Below, one piece after another: positions 39,371 to 50,936 of a stretch of DNA of 64,000 bases (position 1 is the stretch's first letter; every line of letters begins with the position of its first letter). The notes beneath the pieces are model-generated. The model did not search any database. It saw only the letters and a program-made list of their open reading frames with translations, and had not been told where the DNA came from. Where the stretch lies: assembly GCA_029945375.1 (NCBI GenBank), contig CM057063.1, forward strand, positions 1,178,001-1,242,000. Direction: 5' to 3'. Position numbers and translations under genes: made by a program. Origin of the DNA: Agaricus subrufescens. Lineage: Eukaryota; Basidiomycota; Agaricomycetes; Agaricales; Agaricaceae.

Positions 39371-39697
39371 AGGGGATTGGTGCAATTTAAACCTCCCCGG
39401 TTTTGCACTTTCGCGTTTTCGTTTTCCCTAGAGCGGCCTCCTCCCGTGACTTTTTTTAATCCCCCCCTACGATACCTGCTTGACCTTTTTTACCCACTCC
39501 GGTTCTTTGGCATCGATCGCCCGTGTTATTATTGGATCTTACCTAGGAGAAGCATCATTTTCTCGAAGTTTTAAAGACATCCATGTACATTAGCTAGACA
39601 AAAACTTTTTTTTTGCTTTTAAGACTCCCGCGAAGTTGTAATCGTGTTCTACGTCTTATTTCGGGAAGAGTGGTAATAAGATAGGCACGGTCGGTAT
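39371..39697. other. Intergenic: convergent 3' ends of Ras and the CIA30 gene
   Basis: Pyrimidine-rich 3' flanking sequence with runs of T. No gene or repeat was recognised. Confidence 0.5.
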
Positions 39698-40571
39698 TCA
39701 AAGTCCTGGAAGTTCCTCCTTTTCGTCCGGTGCTGTATGAGCCATTAGATGCTCGTTCCTTGGTCAGATGTGAACTAAAAACCCACCTCGCGCACTCGGT
39801 TCAATGAATTCGTCATTCGTGAGTCCAATAGAGTCGATACCGAGTTCATATCTCCCAGCTGAGCCACTAAGTCCGCCAAGTAGCGAGATTCCAATGGTTC
39901 GAATTCTCTCCTTACCCATCTCTATCTTAGCTTCAGACATTTCGCCAAAATTCGTACGAACGAAACTATCCAGTGGAATCTTTTCGCACAGTTAGGCCTT
40001 TCTTATGAACAAAAATGAGCGTGAGTGAGACGCACGTAGATATTTTCCCAACCTCCATCACGTCGTTTGAAGAATAAACGATGTTGCCACAAGTCAGTTG
40101 TAATAGCACTGTCCGTTTGTATATTGCAAAAATATGAATTATGTGTTGCTTTATCGCCGCCTAGACGAAGGCGAAGTGCGACGTAACGATGATGTGAAGC
40201 GTCTTCGGTAAGTTCTCCGAATAACATCGGCCGTTTCTGTTGTTTCACATAAATGTTATATATAAGTAGGGAGAAGAACTGAAAGGTAGTGTGCGAGAGA
40301 AACGTACTTTATTCCGGAAACCAGCATACCCTCCTCTCACTTTACTCTCCAAGCCAGCTTTGACACCCAACCTCATATCACCCCAAAACACACCGGTACC
40401 TTCTTTCCCGTTTTCATCACCATCCTTCGCGTTTCTGTTCAATTCTAGATGTACGGTCGAGGTTCCTCCGATATCGGCATCACAGCCCGTAGCAAACTGT
40501 TTGATGTCTTGTTCTGAGTTGAATGAGAACAACTTCCGGGGTGTGCGGGAAGGTGCATCAGCTCCTTTCAT
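39698..40571 (-). CDS. CIA30/NDUFAF1-family complex I assembly-like protein
   Basis: Four exons (40571-40308, 40236-40036, 39979-39787, 39732-39698) give 230 residues. The CIA30 family (galactose-binding-like beta sandwich) includes the mitochondrial complex I assembly factor. Family signs are LFSFNSEQDIKQFATGCDADIGG, GVFWGDMRL, GYAGFRNK, a core YVALRLRLGGDKATHNSYFCNIQTD, DLWQHRLFF and IPLDSFVRTNFGEM, then RTIGISLLGG. There is no obvious mitochondrial presequence, so it may be a cytosolic paralogue of this family rather than the assembly factor itself. The last exon adds only 11 codons. Confidence 0.9.
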
Positions 40572-41069
40572 TAGTACCACTACGGAGTAGTGGGATTTTC
40601 AGAATTGTGGTGACTAGTGAACGAGATTTATATGAATCAGCGTACTGCGCATGGTGTTCTCGCGAAGGACTTGAACAGTCCTGTTGATATACATAGATAA
40701 ATTGGACATGACGAAGTGATGGTTATGTTGCTGAATACCATGAGCCAAGTAGTCATTGACGTCAATGTAGTTTTGATTACATCATCTCGAAAGTGATTCT
40801 CTTTCTCAAAGTAGTACTTATCAGACACACTGTTCAGAACTTCTTTTTTTTTTATAAGTGCCACTACAACGAAATGATGTTTGAAAAGAAAAAATACAAC
40901 AACAACAAAAACAAATGGCAAATAAACGTTACCTGCAACGCATTTTTAAATATCGAACTCCAAAGAAATCGAAATGATGAGCCAACTGAACTGTGCTACA
41001 CACATTGATGAAAGAAAAAACCATCCAAAAAAAATCATCATCGAAATAGATAAAAAAACAAACGCCAAC
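40572..41069. other. Intergenic: CIA30 promoter and 3' end of the 7TM receptor gene
   Basis: AT-rich stretch with long A-runs around 40890-41055, the likely 3' UTR of the receptor gene. No other feature was recognised. Confidence 0.5.
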
Positions 41070-43181
41070 TCAGAAAAACCCGCGATCTGGTGTCACAGAA
41101 GGTTGATACAGGTTGACAGACGCAGAATTTCGAAGCAACAAAGGACGCAGTGCAGGCGAATAAGCGGGCAATGGTTGACTACCCTGCGAGTACGGTGAAG
41201 TACTCGGGCTACGGCCAGCGGACAACATCAATGGGCGAGGGACCTGTGGTGAAAATGATGGTTTCACAGCGCTCAACGCAGGTTGGGTCGGACTTGATCT
41301 GGGAGATGAAGACTGCGACGAGGAATGCGTTACCCATCGCTCATTTTGCCTTCCACTAACAGGTGATACGATGGTCCAAACACCTTCCGGTGTTACTATT
41401 GGAGATGGTTGTCCCGATCTCCATTTCGAATCTATGCTTGAAATAGATAACGAGGGCGTATTCCTGGGACGAGGAGGGACTGGGGGTCCCATACCCCTTG
41501 TACTTGCGGTCATCGCTGTTGGCTTCTCGTCGGTAGATAGAGGTACTGCGCTCATATACGAAAGCTGGTCAACGGGTGTTATGTGACGACCCAAGGACGT
41601 CGTGCTACTGTCACTTGCACCCCGTTCATGCGTAGGCAGTGCGTTTGACCGGGAGGTCCTCTTTTGACCAACGAAAGGAGATTGATACGCGGGTGCAGGA
41701 GATTGATTCTGAGGCATTTGTGCCCATAAGATAGATTTTTGATCGTCATCATATTGTTCCAAGTAACCTGAAGGACCAAAACTTTGCATGGTCTTGCGGG
41801 CATCGTTAGTCCAAGATCTGCTATAGAAAGCAGGCCCGAGAACGCGGCACGTATTGCAAAACAACAGCACATTCACAACGCCTGGAAAATTCGGTAAATT
41901 ACACGAAGGAATCTGGTGTCAAAATCTTACCCAAAAGGAACCAACAGACAAAAGCAATAACCATGAGAGCCCAGGGGATAGTGAAACCCGAAATCACCAA
42001 AAGGAAGGTCACAGAGTAAGGGACTAAGAGTGTGATGTAGGCTGTTCCTATGATCAGCAACCTTTTAGTATAAGAACCGCACAAGACATACCAATTGGAT
42101 ACCTATGAGAAAAAGGTTAGACAACGTTCAGATTTGGACTCTGAGGACCACACACCATAACATACTCTTCGCGAGCTTTACTATGAAGTGGTAGTAGTCG
42201 TCCCTATCCGCATCATCAGGCTCTAGTTGCAACCTGAGACCTCCCCGAATCTTCAAAGTACCCCGAAGAACAAGAAAAACGATTGCATAGAAGAGAGCCG
42301 AAAGGAGAGAAGCAATAAAGATCTAGGAGTACGATCAGCCGAAATACTAAACAAAATACTATCATTCAATCTTACGGGAAGCAAGTGGAATATAAACTGG
42401 TCTCGCGGAAATTCCTGACGAACACCACACGTCAAACCTGCCGGACCATAGATCTCGCCTTCACGTCGGTGCAGAAGCAATGGAATGGCGGCTAAACAAT
42501 ATGCCCAGTGTGAAAATTATCGAAAATAAACCTCAATCAAGCCGCCTACTCACCGACAACTGCGGCAATGACCCAGCCCATGATCATGGTCGGTATAGAA
42601 ATACACATCGACTTCTTTTTCTTCAACACGAGCGAGTTAAATGTATGCACAGCAATAATGACAGTAAAATATGCCGAAGCCCAGTTTCCAACCTGCATTA
42701 AAAATGCTAGAAAAGGTAAGTCAGATTCCACTCCTTACTTGAGCGACATAGAAACGAACCTTGTGCTTGACAGACTCCACCTACCACGAGTTAGAGGTCG
42801 ACGAAGGACAAAGAAAAAGATAAGACATTTACCTTCGGTGATACCCCTGTTAACTAACCACTTCATTCCAATGAGTCCAGCAACGCAGCTCATCGTATTG
42901 CCAACAAGTAAACAGGCAGCATAGTTGCCCAACTGCGTGCTGAAGAAGGCATACTCCCGAGACTGAGCGGCAGCTGGATCGCGGAATTTCCTCAGGGCGA
43001 GCCATGTAACTCTTAAGGCAATGGATACTAGAGCCAAGGTCGATAGGATGGCAAATGCATTAATTACCTATCAGGCTTTTTTTAATATTAGGATAATTTA
43101 CGAGGGAAATGAACTTACAACAACACCCGCAAATTGCTTCTGCGGAATCGGAAAGAACACTCCGTCCAAGATGAGTGGCAT
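41070..43181 (-). CDS. Seven-transmembrane receptor-like protein (Git3/cAMP-receptor-like GPCR)
   Basis: Nine exons (43181-43119, 43067-42833, 42780-42760, 42706-42554, 42491-42376, 42322-42156, 42102-42092, 42047-41931, 41881-41070) give 564 residues. The first half has seven hydrophobic helices: for example VVINAFAILSTLALVSIAL, NYAACLLVGNTMSCVAGLIG, VGNWASAYFTVIIAVHTFNS, IMGWVIAAVVG, IFIASLLSALFYAIVFLVL, YITLLVPYSVTFLLV and WALMVIAFVCWFLLG. A conserved GGVCQAQAFLMQ segment after helix 2 and the HTF motif are typical of fungal carbon-sensing or cAMP-receptor-like GPCRs. The C-terminal half is a long cytosolic Ser/Pro-rich tail. Exons 3 (21 bases) and 7 (11 bases) are very small, but frame and topology need both. 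Ligand unknown. Confidence 0.82.
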
Positions 43182-43585
43182 AATAGATTGACTGAATCGT
43201 AAATAGAACACGACAAGTTGAGGAAGATAAAGATTGAGGAAATGAAGATCCGAGTCGGTCGTCCTGCGTCAAGGTACAAAACACTCTGAAAGAGTCAACA
43301 GGAGCCGGCCCGAAGAAGAAAGGGAGAACGAAGGGAAGTAAGATAGTCGCCCCCGGGGCTGACGTTCGAAAGGGTGGAAGTATAAACGTCAGAGCGCGGA
43401 CCCCTATAGTGCATGACTATTGTATGTAGATATTTATGTTGGCGCTGATCGAGATGCCTAGCAACTGGATAGATGCCGCCAATCACACCTACATAGCGTA
43501 TCATACCGTCTCTACCATCGCGACGCGTCTTGACCATCCATCAGATCAATTCAACATCACGGCACCCAGTCACACGGATCTGAGA
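43182..43585. other. Intergenic: promoter of the 7TM receptor and 3' end of Pol eta
   Basis: No gene recognised. The right part is the 3' flank of the polymerase eta gene; the left part is the receptor promoter. No CACGTG in this gap. Confidence 0.5.
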
Positions 43586-46134
43586 TCACCTTTTCAAAAA
43601 ATACTTATCAAGCCCCCGAGGCTCTTTCCGACTTCTTTTTTTCGCCGTTCCGAGTTTCATTTTGGGCATTTTGGGGCCCGAAACTCGATCACCAGGATCT
43701 TTCGAGAGATCTTCTGCTAGATGGAAATCCTCGTGCTCAGATTGATTAATGGACAATGCCATTCTTTGCGTGTCGTCGTCGGCATAAGCCATGTGATTAG
43801 GAAGCTGGAACTCCTTCCCGCATCGGGAGCACGTCCACGAAAACTCTGGTCGCCTTTCACGTGGTTGCACCTCCGGCAGAACATCTTCTTCGTCGTTGTC
43901 ATCAGCTGTAGCAATGTCGGGGTCAGCTGAATGGCCTGGTTCTTCAACTCTGGGTCGCTTATTGGGTGTGCTTATTGAGTTCGGTTTGAGGAACCCTTCA
44001 ATACTTTTTTGTCCCTGTTCCGCAATATCGATACCGGTGAAAGCCAATGAAATATAATTGACCACCACAGTCTTATTTGTACCGATGATTTCATTCCATA
44101 GTTTAAAACCAGCATGAGCGATGACATCAACAGTGGCCTGGCGAACGAATGGAAAAGGCGCCTGCTTCGAACGTCCATCGTCGTACGCTGTCACCGACAT
44201 CAACAACTGTTTTTCGCTATTCAAGAAGACTTTATTACCTTTCCTTGCATGCAACACAAGCGTCTTTGGCCATAAATTAGGATTTTCCTCGCGGGCATCA
44301 TTAAGCCGCAAGGCCAACTCGGCTGCAAGAACACGAATCCAGTGGTGCCCCTCAGACGTATTCTTGATGGGTTTCGGAAGATTCTTCGATGCCAACATAC
44401 TCTTGTTGACTCTCCCTTTCTCTTTCACTGAAAAAAATTTTTTTTAGGCTGGTATCATCACTAAGGTCGAAAGTCTCACCCTCATTCCTATCGATACCAC
44501 TGTTGGATGCTAAGTACACATAGAGATAGGGATCACACATGTATGACGTACCGAAGGACTTCATATACCCAAATAGCGTTCTCTCCGAATTTGTGTTGCA
44601 TCTCCTCTGTTTAAGAACTAATCAGTCGTGCCCGCGCAGGCTGACAGATGTGCCTACCGAGAGATATCGTCCTAGAAACCAGAAATTGATTAAATGCGCA
44701 AGTCTGAAGCCATCATCAAATCTAAACTTACAAGAGATCACCGACGGTAGACACATCATATTCTTTAGCAAGTGCTTCACCAAGCTTACCACCCAAAAAC
44801 CGGATCTGACGGAAAAACCATACTGAGACAATGCCTTTCCAGTAGTAGATGATAGTAACATACCTTTCGAAATGGCAAAGGCCTCAAGTAAGAAGGTATC
44901 GCCCCATTCCTCAAAATGCTCTAACATCAAAACATTCTGATCGGGTCTGTCCCAAGGGGAAGATGAAACTCACTTGACTATTCGGCTTCTTGTATGAAGC
45001 AGTGAGCTGTGCATGTACGCCGTCAGATCAAATCAGTAATCAGGAAGGATGGAATGGACGAACCTTTGCGAGGAACTTGTTTCTTGCAATTCCCTAAAAC
45101 ATAGGAGTTGCAGAAGGACTGATGGCTATACCTTAGCTGTGCACTCACTGCCGAAGTAGTATATCCCATCTCTCTCACTCGTGTTCTGGCTTCATCCATC
45201 AGTTCGGCTGCGATTGACAGCGCTACGTCGTGCCATGTGACAGTACATTGCTCTTGCTCATTCAACGTATCGCCGTGTCCCTCCGCCGGTGCATCACTCG
45301 TTTCACCACTCTGATGCTTGTCCGAAGCATCCGGTTCCGACGTTTTATCACCCTCAACTTTGTTCTCTTCTTCGGGTGGTAAATGTTGTAGCGGTATGAC
45401 ATGTCCACACCGAAGCTCTTCCCAATTTAACTGTGGCGGAGGTGGTAACGGTGTGTCGATACCGTACTCAGCGTCTTCCGGCACTTGTGCGAGGTATGGG
45501 AATCGTTGTAGTAGGACTTCCTTCACCGCCTTTGTATAATCAAAAAACGCTTCATCAATAGATGCCTTCTCTAACACACTTCAATATTCAGAAAACAAAT
45601 CAGAAAGGGAACAACACAAGACACACCTATCTCCACCGAAGTCGGCAAACTCGCTTTAAACTTCGCCGCAATCTTCACACTCTCCCTCCGATAAAAATCC
45701 AAAGAAACCTTATGCGTGTTCGTGTCAATATCATCCCAATACGCCGGTTGCGCGTCCCCCTCCTTATAAGTGGCAACATGAACAACCTTCAAATGCGGAC
45801 ACAGTTTAAGAGCCTCCTTCAACTTGATCATACGCGTAATCCCAAACTTTCTCGCGGGATAATTCACCGCAATCAATGCATCCCATTGTAACACAACAAG
45901 AGGTGTCTCCCGATCCACATCAAGCCGTACCATCTCACAAGCAGCATAAAAAGCATCGCTATCACAGAGGGCAACAACACGTAGTGGATCCCTGACACCG
46001 AAATTATTGGAGAGAACGTGTCGGTAGGTGATGACGGGTTCGAGGTCAAGAAATTCGGGGTCGGAAAGTGTAGTTGGGTCAGCTTTCGCTTTTCCTTTCC
46101 ATGGCGTTTGGAGTTTAGGTGACAGTGGAGGCAT
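43586..46134 (-). CDS. RAD30: DNA polymerase eta
   Basis: Ten exons (46134-45627, 45570-45149, 45093-45064, 45006-44974, 44920-44864, 44805-44732, 44671-44658, 44606-44552, 44499-44480, 44427-43586) give 684 residues. This Y-family polymerase copies past UV dimers. Marks in order: CDSDAFYAACE (metal Asp), SIDEAFFD at 173-180 (catalytic Asp/Glu), GIARNKFLAKLTASYKKPNSQ, IRFLGGKLG (helix-hairpin-helix), the little-finger region, a PCNA-box-like QKSIEGFL at 544-551, a UBZ zinc finger (Cys604, Cys607, His636, His640), and a C-terminal GLDKYF, also PIP-like. The palm has a long acidic insert (EEENKVEGDKTSEP...). The UBZ spacing between Cys and His pairs is wider than usual (28 residues). Exon 7 is 14 bases and exon 9 is 20 bases. 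Confidence 0.95.
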
Positions 46135-46749
46135 AGGCCCTCTTAGGAAATAAGATGGAGAAAGGATCAACGTAAAATTGATTGAGTCAAGTTTGCACCG
46201 AGACAAAGGATGCACACGCTATTAATATCACATTCAGCTATGATCGACAATGCAGGAGACTCCATTACCGGAGAAGCCGTTCCTCTCCCGAAAAGAGACC
46301 AAACCATTTCATGTGTAACGGAGGTCCGAGGATACATCTACCGCTCTTGGAGATGGTTGCGATGGGCCCGACCGCTGGAGCCAAGTGAACCGTGTCGTAC
46401 ATGGCAGGGCAATGAATATCCCGGACAACAAGCACAAGAGAGACGTATCAGGCTGGCAACCAAATTTAGAGTTAGTAATTTGTCTTTGACTTTTGCAGGT
46501 ACAACTACGGCCAGCAGCCAAAACACGAACGTAGAGGTCTTCATAATCAACCCACATTCCACCTCTTGGTAGTCACTAGATACGATCAAGTACTACAACA
46601 AAATAGCTCTTGAGCCCAAGATCACCCCGAATTGACCACTACTCATAAATATGCATAGGGGTAATGATTCCCGCCTTACAATTTACCGAAGAACTACTGT
46701 ACATCTTTGATTCCTTACATCTGCCCCTTGATTCAAGATTTGACATCCT
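46135..46749. other. Intergenic: Pol eta promoter and 3' flank of the AIF-like gene
   Basis: Apart from one weak small-ORF candidate on the minus strand, nothing is recognised. The two flanking genes are in tandem on the minus strand. Confidence 0.45.
46309..46545 (-). CDS. Possible small secreted protein, unverified
   Basis: An ATG starts MKTSTFVFWLLAVV, a good signal-peptide core. A plausible intron follows (GTACCT, TTACTAACT branch site, GCCAG), after which the frame continues (PDTSLLCLLSGIFIALP...) to a stop, about 60 residues. No family is recognised and the mature part is not cysteine-rich enough to be a known small secreted type. It may be chance. Confidence 0.2.
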   Translation of the reverse strand, partial: YEDLYVRVLAAGRSCTCKSQRQITNSKFGCQPDTSLLCLLSGIFIALPCTTRFTWLQRSGPSQPSPRAVDVSSDLRYT

Positions 46750-49127
46750 TCAACGCATCTTTCGTGCTAATATCAATACTCATAATATCCTTTTTTAATC
46801 CGGCCCGTCAGAAAAACAATGTCAAGTAGCGCCACATGCTTGCTTACCTTGCCCGCTCTCAACTCATCAGGAGACGGCATAAGTCCAAATCTCAATAATT
46901 GAGTCGACTGCGCAACAAGTGGATCATTCTGCATCGACGAAACAGCAGCAACACGTCCATCCTCAACATGGAATGCAATGAACTACAAACATAACATTAA
47001 GTCAATACACTATGAGTCAAAAACGTCACACACCTTATTCTGCGACGGATCTCCATTCACAATAACATCGTCCATCTTACTACTCGATCCACAATACCGC
47101 AACTGTCCACCCTCTGTAACATAGTTGAAGCAAATGGAACAAGATCCACAGCTTAATACTCACGGGCACTCCAAAAGACAGGGACTTTGTCGAAAGGCTC
47201 CGCTTTACCACAAATATTTTTCCCAGCAGCGCGTCCTTGATTACCAGCAACCTGTATCCCGCGCACAATTCAGTTAGTAAAGCTATCCCTAGATTATCAA
47301 ACACCCACTTACATCCCAATGTTCGATCCTCTTCTCGCCCTGAGGCACAGGGTACTTGGCGATATCACCTAGACATAGGCTCAACATTTAAACCTCGTAA
47401 AGTTTTGAATGAATACCCACCAATAGCATATATGTTCTCAGTATCAGGGCCAGTCCTGACACGGAAATACTCATCTACACGAACACTGCCGTCTTTCTCA
47501 AGTTCGATCCCACTATCCTTCAAAAAATCAGTAGCAGGCCTCACACCAACTCCCATCACCACAAAATCAGCAGGAAGAGTCGTGCCGTTGACGACGACAC
47601 CTCCCGCCAATTTGGGATTATCCTCTCTCGGTACAATCTTTTCCACCTTTGTTTGCATATGGAATTTGACTCCTTGAGATTCATGATACTACAGCCACGA
47701 TAACTATCAACACATTCATAGAAAGAATTTTCAAACTCGCCGTTTTTTGACCTGCACCAACTTCTTTGCCGAGTACGACTTCGAATGGGAACTCTTCCAT
47801 TCCAATAACATCGATAGACTCAAGCTTTCTCTTGCAAAAAGCAACAACGAGCTCCATACTAATGAAAGAACTGCCAATCATCACAACTCGTTTACCTTCT
47901 TGGGCCGCTATACACAACAAGCATACATCAGCATTTAATCTACTCCAAAACCTAAAACAAAAACTAACCAGCGTCGATTTTCTTCGCGTCCTCAATACCT
48001 CGCAAGGTAAAGACATTCTCGAGATCTGCGCCCTCGATCGACAACCTACGAGGAATACCTCCGGTAGCGAGAATGAGTTTCTCATAAGGAAGTGTGTCCG
48101 CTTTATCGATGGTTACAGTCTTGTTCTTCGGATCTATGGACGTGACTTCCTATTTCCAAGCTTGTAAGTCAACGAATAGATCAATAGAACAAGAGCGAGA
48201 GACGCACAACTCCAAGACGAAGAGTGGTACCATACTTGATCTTCAAGTCGGCCGGGGTCCTCAAAGTGATGCTCGCAGGATCAGTGGTGAGAGCCTTGCT
48301 GAGCTTGGTTCTGCATTCAATAGTTAAGCACAGATCACATTTCGTCAAGGCCGAGCGTACCTGTCAATAGGCGCGTGGGGTTCCTTGGATAAAATGGTGA
48401 TTGGTAGTTTATATCCATGCTAATAATGTCTGTCAATCCTATTGCTTAGAAGAAGGGTGGACGCCACCTACCTCGCGTAGACTATCAACAGCAAAGAACG
48501 CACCAGCGCCCCCTCCGACAATGATTAATCCTGTTTTGAACGAGGTGTCCTCGTTGAGCAGGCCTGGATATCTCCTCATGTTGTCTTTGACGGTGTTTTC
48601 AGGGTGAGCAGAGACATGAATTTTTCCATCTGCAACATGGGTCTTGAATGAATGGATGGCAGCTAGCGCTGGTGCATCCTCTATCTGGGGTATTAAAAAC
48701 TAGCTAAATGCGCAAAAAGCGACACAGCGTACCAATGTCACCAGTGCAAACGTTAAAACAGGCTGATCAGGAGTGAATTTGTATTCAAAATGAGAGTTGA
48801 CAGGAAAGTATACCTCCGTGCCATGGACTATGGCGATTAAGTCCAACGACAGCATTAATTATGACAAATTAAGCTTACCAGACAACACGACCGTCAGCGG
48901 CGAGAACGCCTTTGGCAAGAGGCGCGCCATAATGAGTGCACCAAGCACTCGTTGCCTGAATTCTGTCTCCAAGACGCGATAAAAGAACTTTGCCAGATTC
49001 AAAATCGACTTCCTTCCTATGCCAAGCGCGGCGATTGGCTGTCTTAACTGCTCCTTATAGGCATTCCAACTTACATTTGACCATCTTGTAATTCGGATTC
49101 ATCAAGAACAGCGATAGTCTTGACCAT
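46750..49127 (-). CDS. AIF-like oxidoreductase with N-terminal Rieske domain (AIFM3 type)
   Basis: Exons: 49127-49075, 49016-48879, 48827-48814, 48762-48733, 48680-48472, 48419-48361, 48310-48208, 48149-47969, 47907-47762, 47688-47421, 47368-47313, 47251-47164, 47113-47034, 46982-46848, 46758-46750; about 522 residues. The N-terminus is a Rieske 2Fe-2S domain with ligands in AWCTHYG and CPWHGACF. Then comes an FAD/NAD(P)-dependent reductase: FAD motif LIIVGGGAGAFFAVDSLRE, NAD motif VVMIGSSFISMELVVAF, and GVGVRPATDFL...NIYAIGDIA. It likely passes electrons from NAD(P)H; the physiological partner is unknown. Two points do not fit cleanly. The consensus donor at 47751 (after EVGA) would shift the next exon out of frame, so a poorer GTTGGT donor had to be used. 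The last exon is ambiguous: another AG at 46767-46768 would extend the end to 46683. Confidence 0.88.
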
Positions 49128-49497
49128 AGTGCTAAATGCTTTCTTCCAAGTGATAGAGGTGGTACGGAACGAGAGGAGTGATGTTCGCCGTAGGATCCGA
49201 GATATCATAAGGTTTTAGATCGCTTAGGTCATTTTCATGAACCAATGACTTTCATGAGGAGAGACTCTAAGAATACAGCCAATCGCACCACCGCCATTGA
49301 CAAACGAGCAGCATCACGTGTGTTCATTAAACCTTTGGATTGCTCGGAGGCAGTTAATTAAGTCTCGTTCTTGTATTCTGCAGCTCGGCAATGATAAAAT
49401 GCAACTCTTCCTGTCTTTAACTCGAATGCATCGTTAGTGCCATCTTGTACTTATTTCAGTTCGGCCTCACTGAGCCGTCTCGACAGACATTCGTAGC
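49128..49497. promoter_or_regulatory. Divergent promoter of the AIF-like and DUF1115 genes, with TCACGTG
   Basis: A TCACGTG lies at 49314-49320, near the middle of this 370-base gap. A TATTTCAG shortly before the DUF1115 ATG could be the end of a 5' UTR intron. Confidence 0.5.
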
Positions 49498-49885
49498 ATG
49501 TCCAAGTTTCGCAGGCTCAAAGCCTTTGCCGAGTCGGCCAATGTATCGGGCTTCGCGAAGAAAGGTCGACCGGGTGTGCTCATTTACGATGGTGAGAAGG
49601 ATGAAATTCGAACCTTCTTATCGAATGCGCGCAGTTCGTAATGACCATGGCTTGAACACCTGTCCTTTTTTTGGAAGCTGACATTAATTTCCGCCAGGCC
49701 TAAGGTACTTGGATTTCCACCATGTTGACACTGTCCCATTACCCGCAGACACCAAAACTCGAATTGCCAATGGACGGGTTGGTCTTCGTGAAGTCGAGGA
49801 TATGAGTGAACTCGTGAAGATCCTTGATAGTGTTGGAATGAAAGATTGGTTCCGACAAAACATGGGAATGGCTAAAGGACCGTAA
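49498..49885 (+). CDS. Small DUF1115 protein (C-terminal domain of RWDD2-like proteins)
   Basis: Two exons (49498-49591, 49698-49885) give 93 residues. The sequence FAESANVSGFAKKGRPGVLIYDG and later LREVEDMSELVKILDSVGM ending DWFRQNMG follows the pattern of the DUF1115 domain found after the RWD domain in RWDD2 proteins. No RWD domain is encoded upstream, so this is a stand-alone domain or a shortened gene. The domain has been linked to RNA metabolism only loosely; no function is proposed. It converges with SDE2, 73 bases apart. Confidence 0.78.
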
Positions 49886-49958
49886 CACACTGACGATGTA
49901 AAGAGTAATACATTAGGATGCAGGAACATGAAGTACATATAAATACAAGAAACAATGG

Positions 49959-50835
49959 CTATGCACCAACGGCGTCTAGGGGAATAGCCGCAACAGGAGG
50001 GTTGTCAGCAACGACGGGTAGTGTTGATGCAGACGACTTTTCTCCGCTCTTCATCTTCTCTTTTCCCTTACCCTTTTCATCAACAGTCTTCTCCTTGTCT
50101 GCATCTGGTGAAGGGGATGTTTTGGCCTTTTTCCTCTTCTTCAATAGCCCGATCGAAACGGCACTCTTAACATTATCCACAATCTCCCTGCTTTGTTCAA
50201 GATATTCAGTATCGTCGAACCGATGTTTCTTTCCAGACAGGACTTCAGCTGACGCCTCTCCTGGGTTTCTCGGCTTGCCATGTTCGATGCCGAGTTTCTT
50301 TTCCAATGCTTCAAGCTTGGCACGCTGAGCTTCCGCCTTAGCAGCGACCCGCTGTGGTTCCGATTCGAGATACTCAGAGAGCCTGGCGAGCGATACTGTG
50401 TCAACAAAATGTCACCATGATTTTGACCAAGCACCCTCACCTTTTAGCTTCTTTGATTGTGCTCAGGCGCCTCCCGTTGAGGTCTCTGCATGAGTCGTTG
50501 TTACTGGTCTTCTGGCTACTCATCCGGCCACCTGCTGCCCTAAGCTGGCTGCCAAAACCACCCTTTCCACCAAGGACAGGAGCTGAAAGACGTAGTGTGA
50601 CAAGGTTGGGCGTAGGCAGCTCATTGTCCGAATGGAAGGAGGCCAAAGGTCTCGTGGGGTCGGAAATTACGCCAGAGTGGGTCGAAAGATATAGTTGAGA
50701 AGCAAGGTGAGGAGGTAGGTTCGGGTATCGCTGACACAGGTGGCCGTATACATCAGAAATGGGGGTTTCTGACGGCAGAGAGAGGGAGAGAGAGGGAAAG
50801 GGCGCAAAGGCCTGGACGAGGACGGTCGAGTTCAT
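49959..50835 (-). CDS. SDE2: Sde2-like ubiquitin-fold splicing and genome-stability factor
   Basis: Two exons (50835-50441, 50382-49959) give 272 residues. Sde2 is made as a ubiquitin-like precursor cut after a Gly-Gly; the KGG-starting fragment joins the spliceosome and promotes excision of particular introns. Here the ubiquitin-like part (1-90) ends LGG and is followed by KGGFGSQLRAAGGRMSS, the exact processing and N-degron pattern. Next come the conserved CRDLNGRRLSTIKEAKRLSEYL and a charged tail rich in Lys/Glu/Ser. The acceptor is the second AG (before GCTCTC); the first one would give a stop. Head to head with the DUF1295 gene. Confidence 0.94.
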
Positions 50836-50936
50836 GGTCGAGCTTGGAGTGGCTGTGCTGCTGGCCCCTCCCGCTATATCGGGTCACGTGAAAATGCCGT
50901 TTGTCTGGCCTGGTGGAGAAGTCGGGCAAGACCAGG
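50836..50936. promoter_or_regulatory. Shared 101-base promoter of SDE2 and DUF1295, with TCACGTG
   Basis: The gap between divergent ATGs holds CGCTATATCGGGTCACGTGA: a TATAT element next to TCACGTG at 50884-50890, about 47-49 bases from each start codon. Confidence 0.55.
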
